Assembly (NCBI RefSeq): GCF_900176305.1
Contig: NZ_FWXH01000020.1
Coordinates: forward strand, 1-45,994
Source: Clostridium acidisoli DSM 12555
GTDB taxonomy: Bacteria; Bacillota; Clostridia; Clostridiales; Clostridiaceae
Direction of reading: 5' to 3'
Length of the DNA stretch: 45,994 nucleotides
The position numbers and the translations under genes are program-made. The notes beneath the pieces are model-generated. The model saw only the letters and a list, made by a program, of their open reading frames with translations. It had not been told where the DNA came from and ran no database searches. Shown here piece by piece: positions 45,826-45,994 of this stretch (within the stretch, counting starts at the first letter, position 1; every line of letters starts with the position of its first letter).

Positions 45826-45901
45826 GGTTTACTAGCTCAGTTGGTAGAGCACATGACTTTTAATCATGTTGTCCGGGGTTCGATTCCCCGGTAAGCCACC
45901 A
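45826..45901 (+). tRNA. tRNA-Lys (UUU)
   Basis: Acceptor GGTTTAC/GTAAGCC, anticodon stem CATGA/TCATG with loop CTTTTAA (anticodon TTT), encoded ACCA end. 76 nt. Confidence 0.95.
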
Positions 45902-45905
45902 ATGT

Positions 45906-45989
45906 GCAGGTGTGGCGGAATTGGCAGACGCACTAGACTTAGGATCTAGCGCCTACGGCATGGGGGTTCAAGTCCCTTCACCTGCACCA
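45906..45989 (+). tRNA. tRNA-Leu (UAG)
   Basis: Class II tRNA with a long variable arm. Acceptor GCAGGTG/CACCTGC, anticodon stem CTAGA/TCTAG with loop CTTAGGA (anticodon TAG), encoded ACCA end. 84 nt. The cluster may continue beyond the window. Confidence 0.95.
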
Positions 45990-45994
45990 ATTAA

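Overview
The window is very AT-rich, with strong AGGAGG-type ribosome binding sites, frequent TTG starts and promoters of the TTGACA/TATAAT class. Together with the pcrA-ligA-gatCAB order, lactate/Etf genes and an RRNPP quorum-sensing pair, this points to a Clostridium (sensu stricto, possibly a solvent- or butyrate-forming species). The species call is inference; the gene calls rest on motifs read from the sequence.

Layout. 1-5751: the 3' end of a non-ribosomal peptide synthetase gene (end of an epimerization domain, then C-A-PCP-TE), a terminator and an MFS exporter. The last adenylation domain carries a glutamate-type specificity code. 5741-6490: a convergent unknown membrane protein. 6632-13072: a lactate-utilization operon (etfB, etfA, lactate permease, FAD lactate dehydrogenase, acyl-CoA dehydrogenase). 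A perfect inverted repeat lies just downstream of its promoter, as a GntR/LldR-type operator would. 13153-19287: a class I methyltransferase, a pair of ABC exporter half-transporters, an RRNPP-type HTH-TPR regulator and a previously unlisted 52-codon secreted pro-peptide gene that looks like its cognate signal. 19348-24250: small membrane protein, STAS-like DUF4325 protein, pgi, a YaiI/YqxD protein and a type I pullulanase. 24385-28018: a cytoplasmic-looking protein of seven roughly 95-residue repeats, a lytic transglycosylase and an RsuA-type pseudouridine synthase.

28019-31316 is a decayed or accessory stretch. It holds a candidate C-rich small RNA, a YerC/TrpR-like regulator, an AraC regulator broken by one frameshift, and a divergent epoxide-hydrolase-like gene with a stop at codon 4. 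31317-39432 is housekeeping: pcrA, ligA, a small membrane protein and gatCAB (tRNA-dependent amidotransferase). 39465-45202 holds a small membrane protein, an orphan OppA-like lipoprotein, an unrecognised 481-residue protein, an AIR-synthase-family protein, rdgB and a YfcE-like phosphoesterase. 45231-45989 is a tRNA operon with its own promoter: Pro-Gly-Arg-Lys-His-Gln-Lys-Leu, all with encoded CCA.

How it works together: lactate would enter by the permease and be oxidised to pyruvate by the FAD dehydrogenase, with electrons passing to the Etf pair; the acyl-CoA dehydrogenase suggests coupling to crotonyl/butyryl-CoA metabolism. The NRPS plus MFS and the methyltransferase/ABC/RRNPP block are two separate secretion-linked modules. 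The second is the best candidate for an undescribed system.
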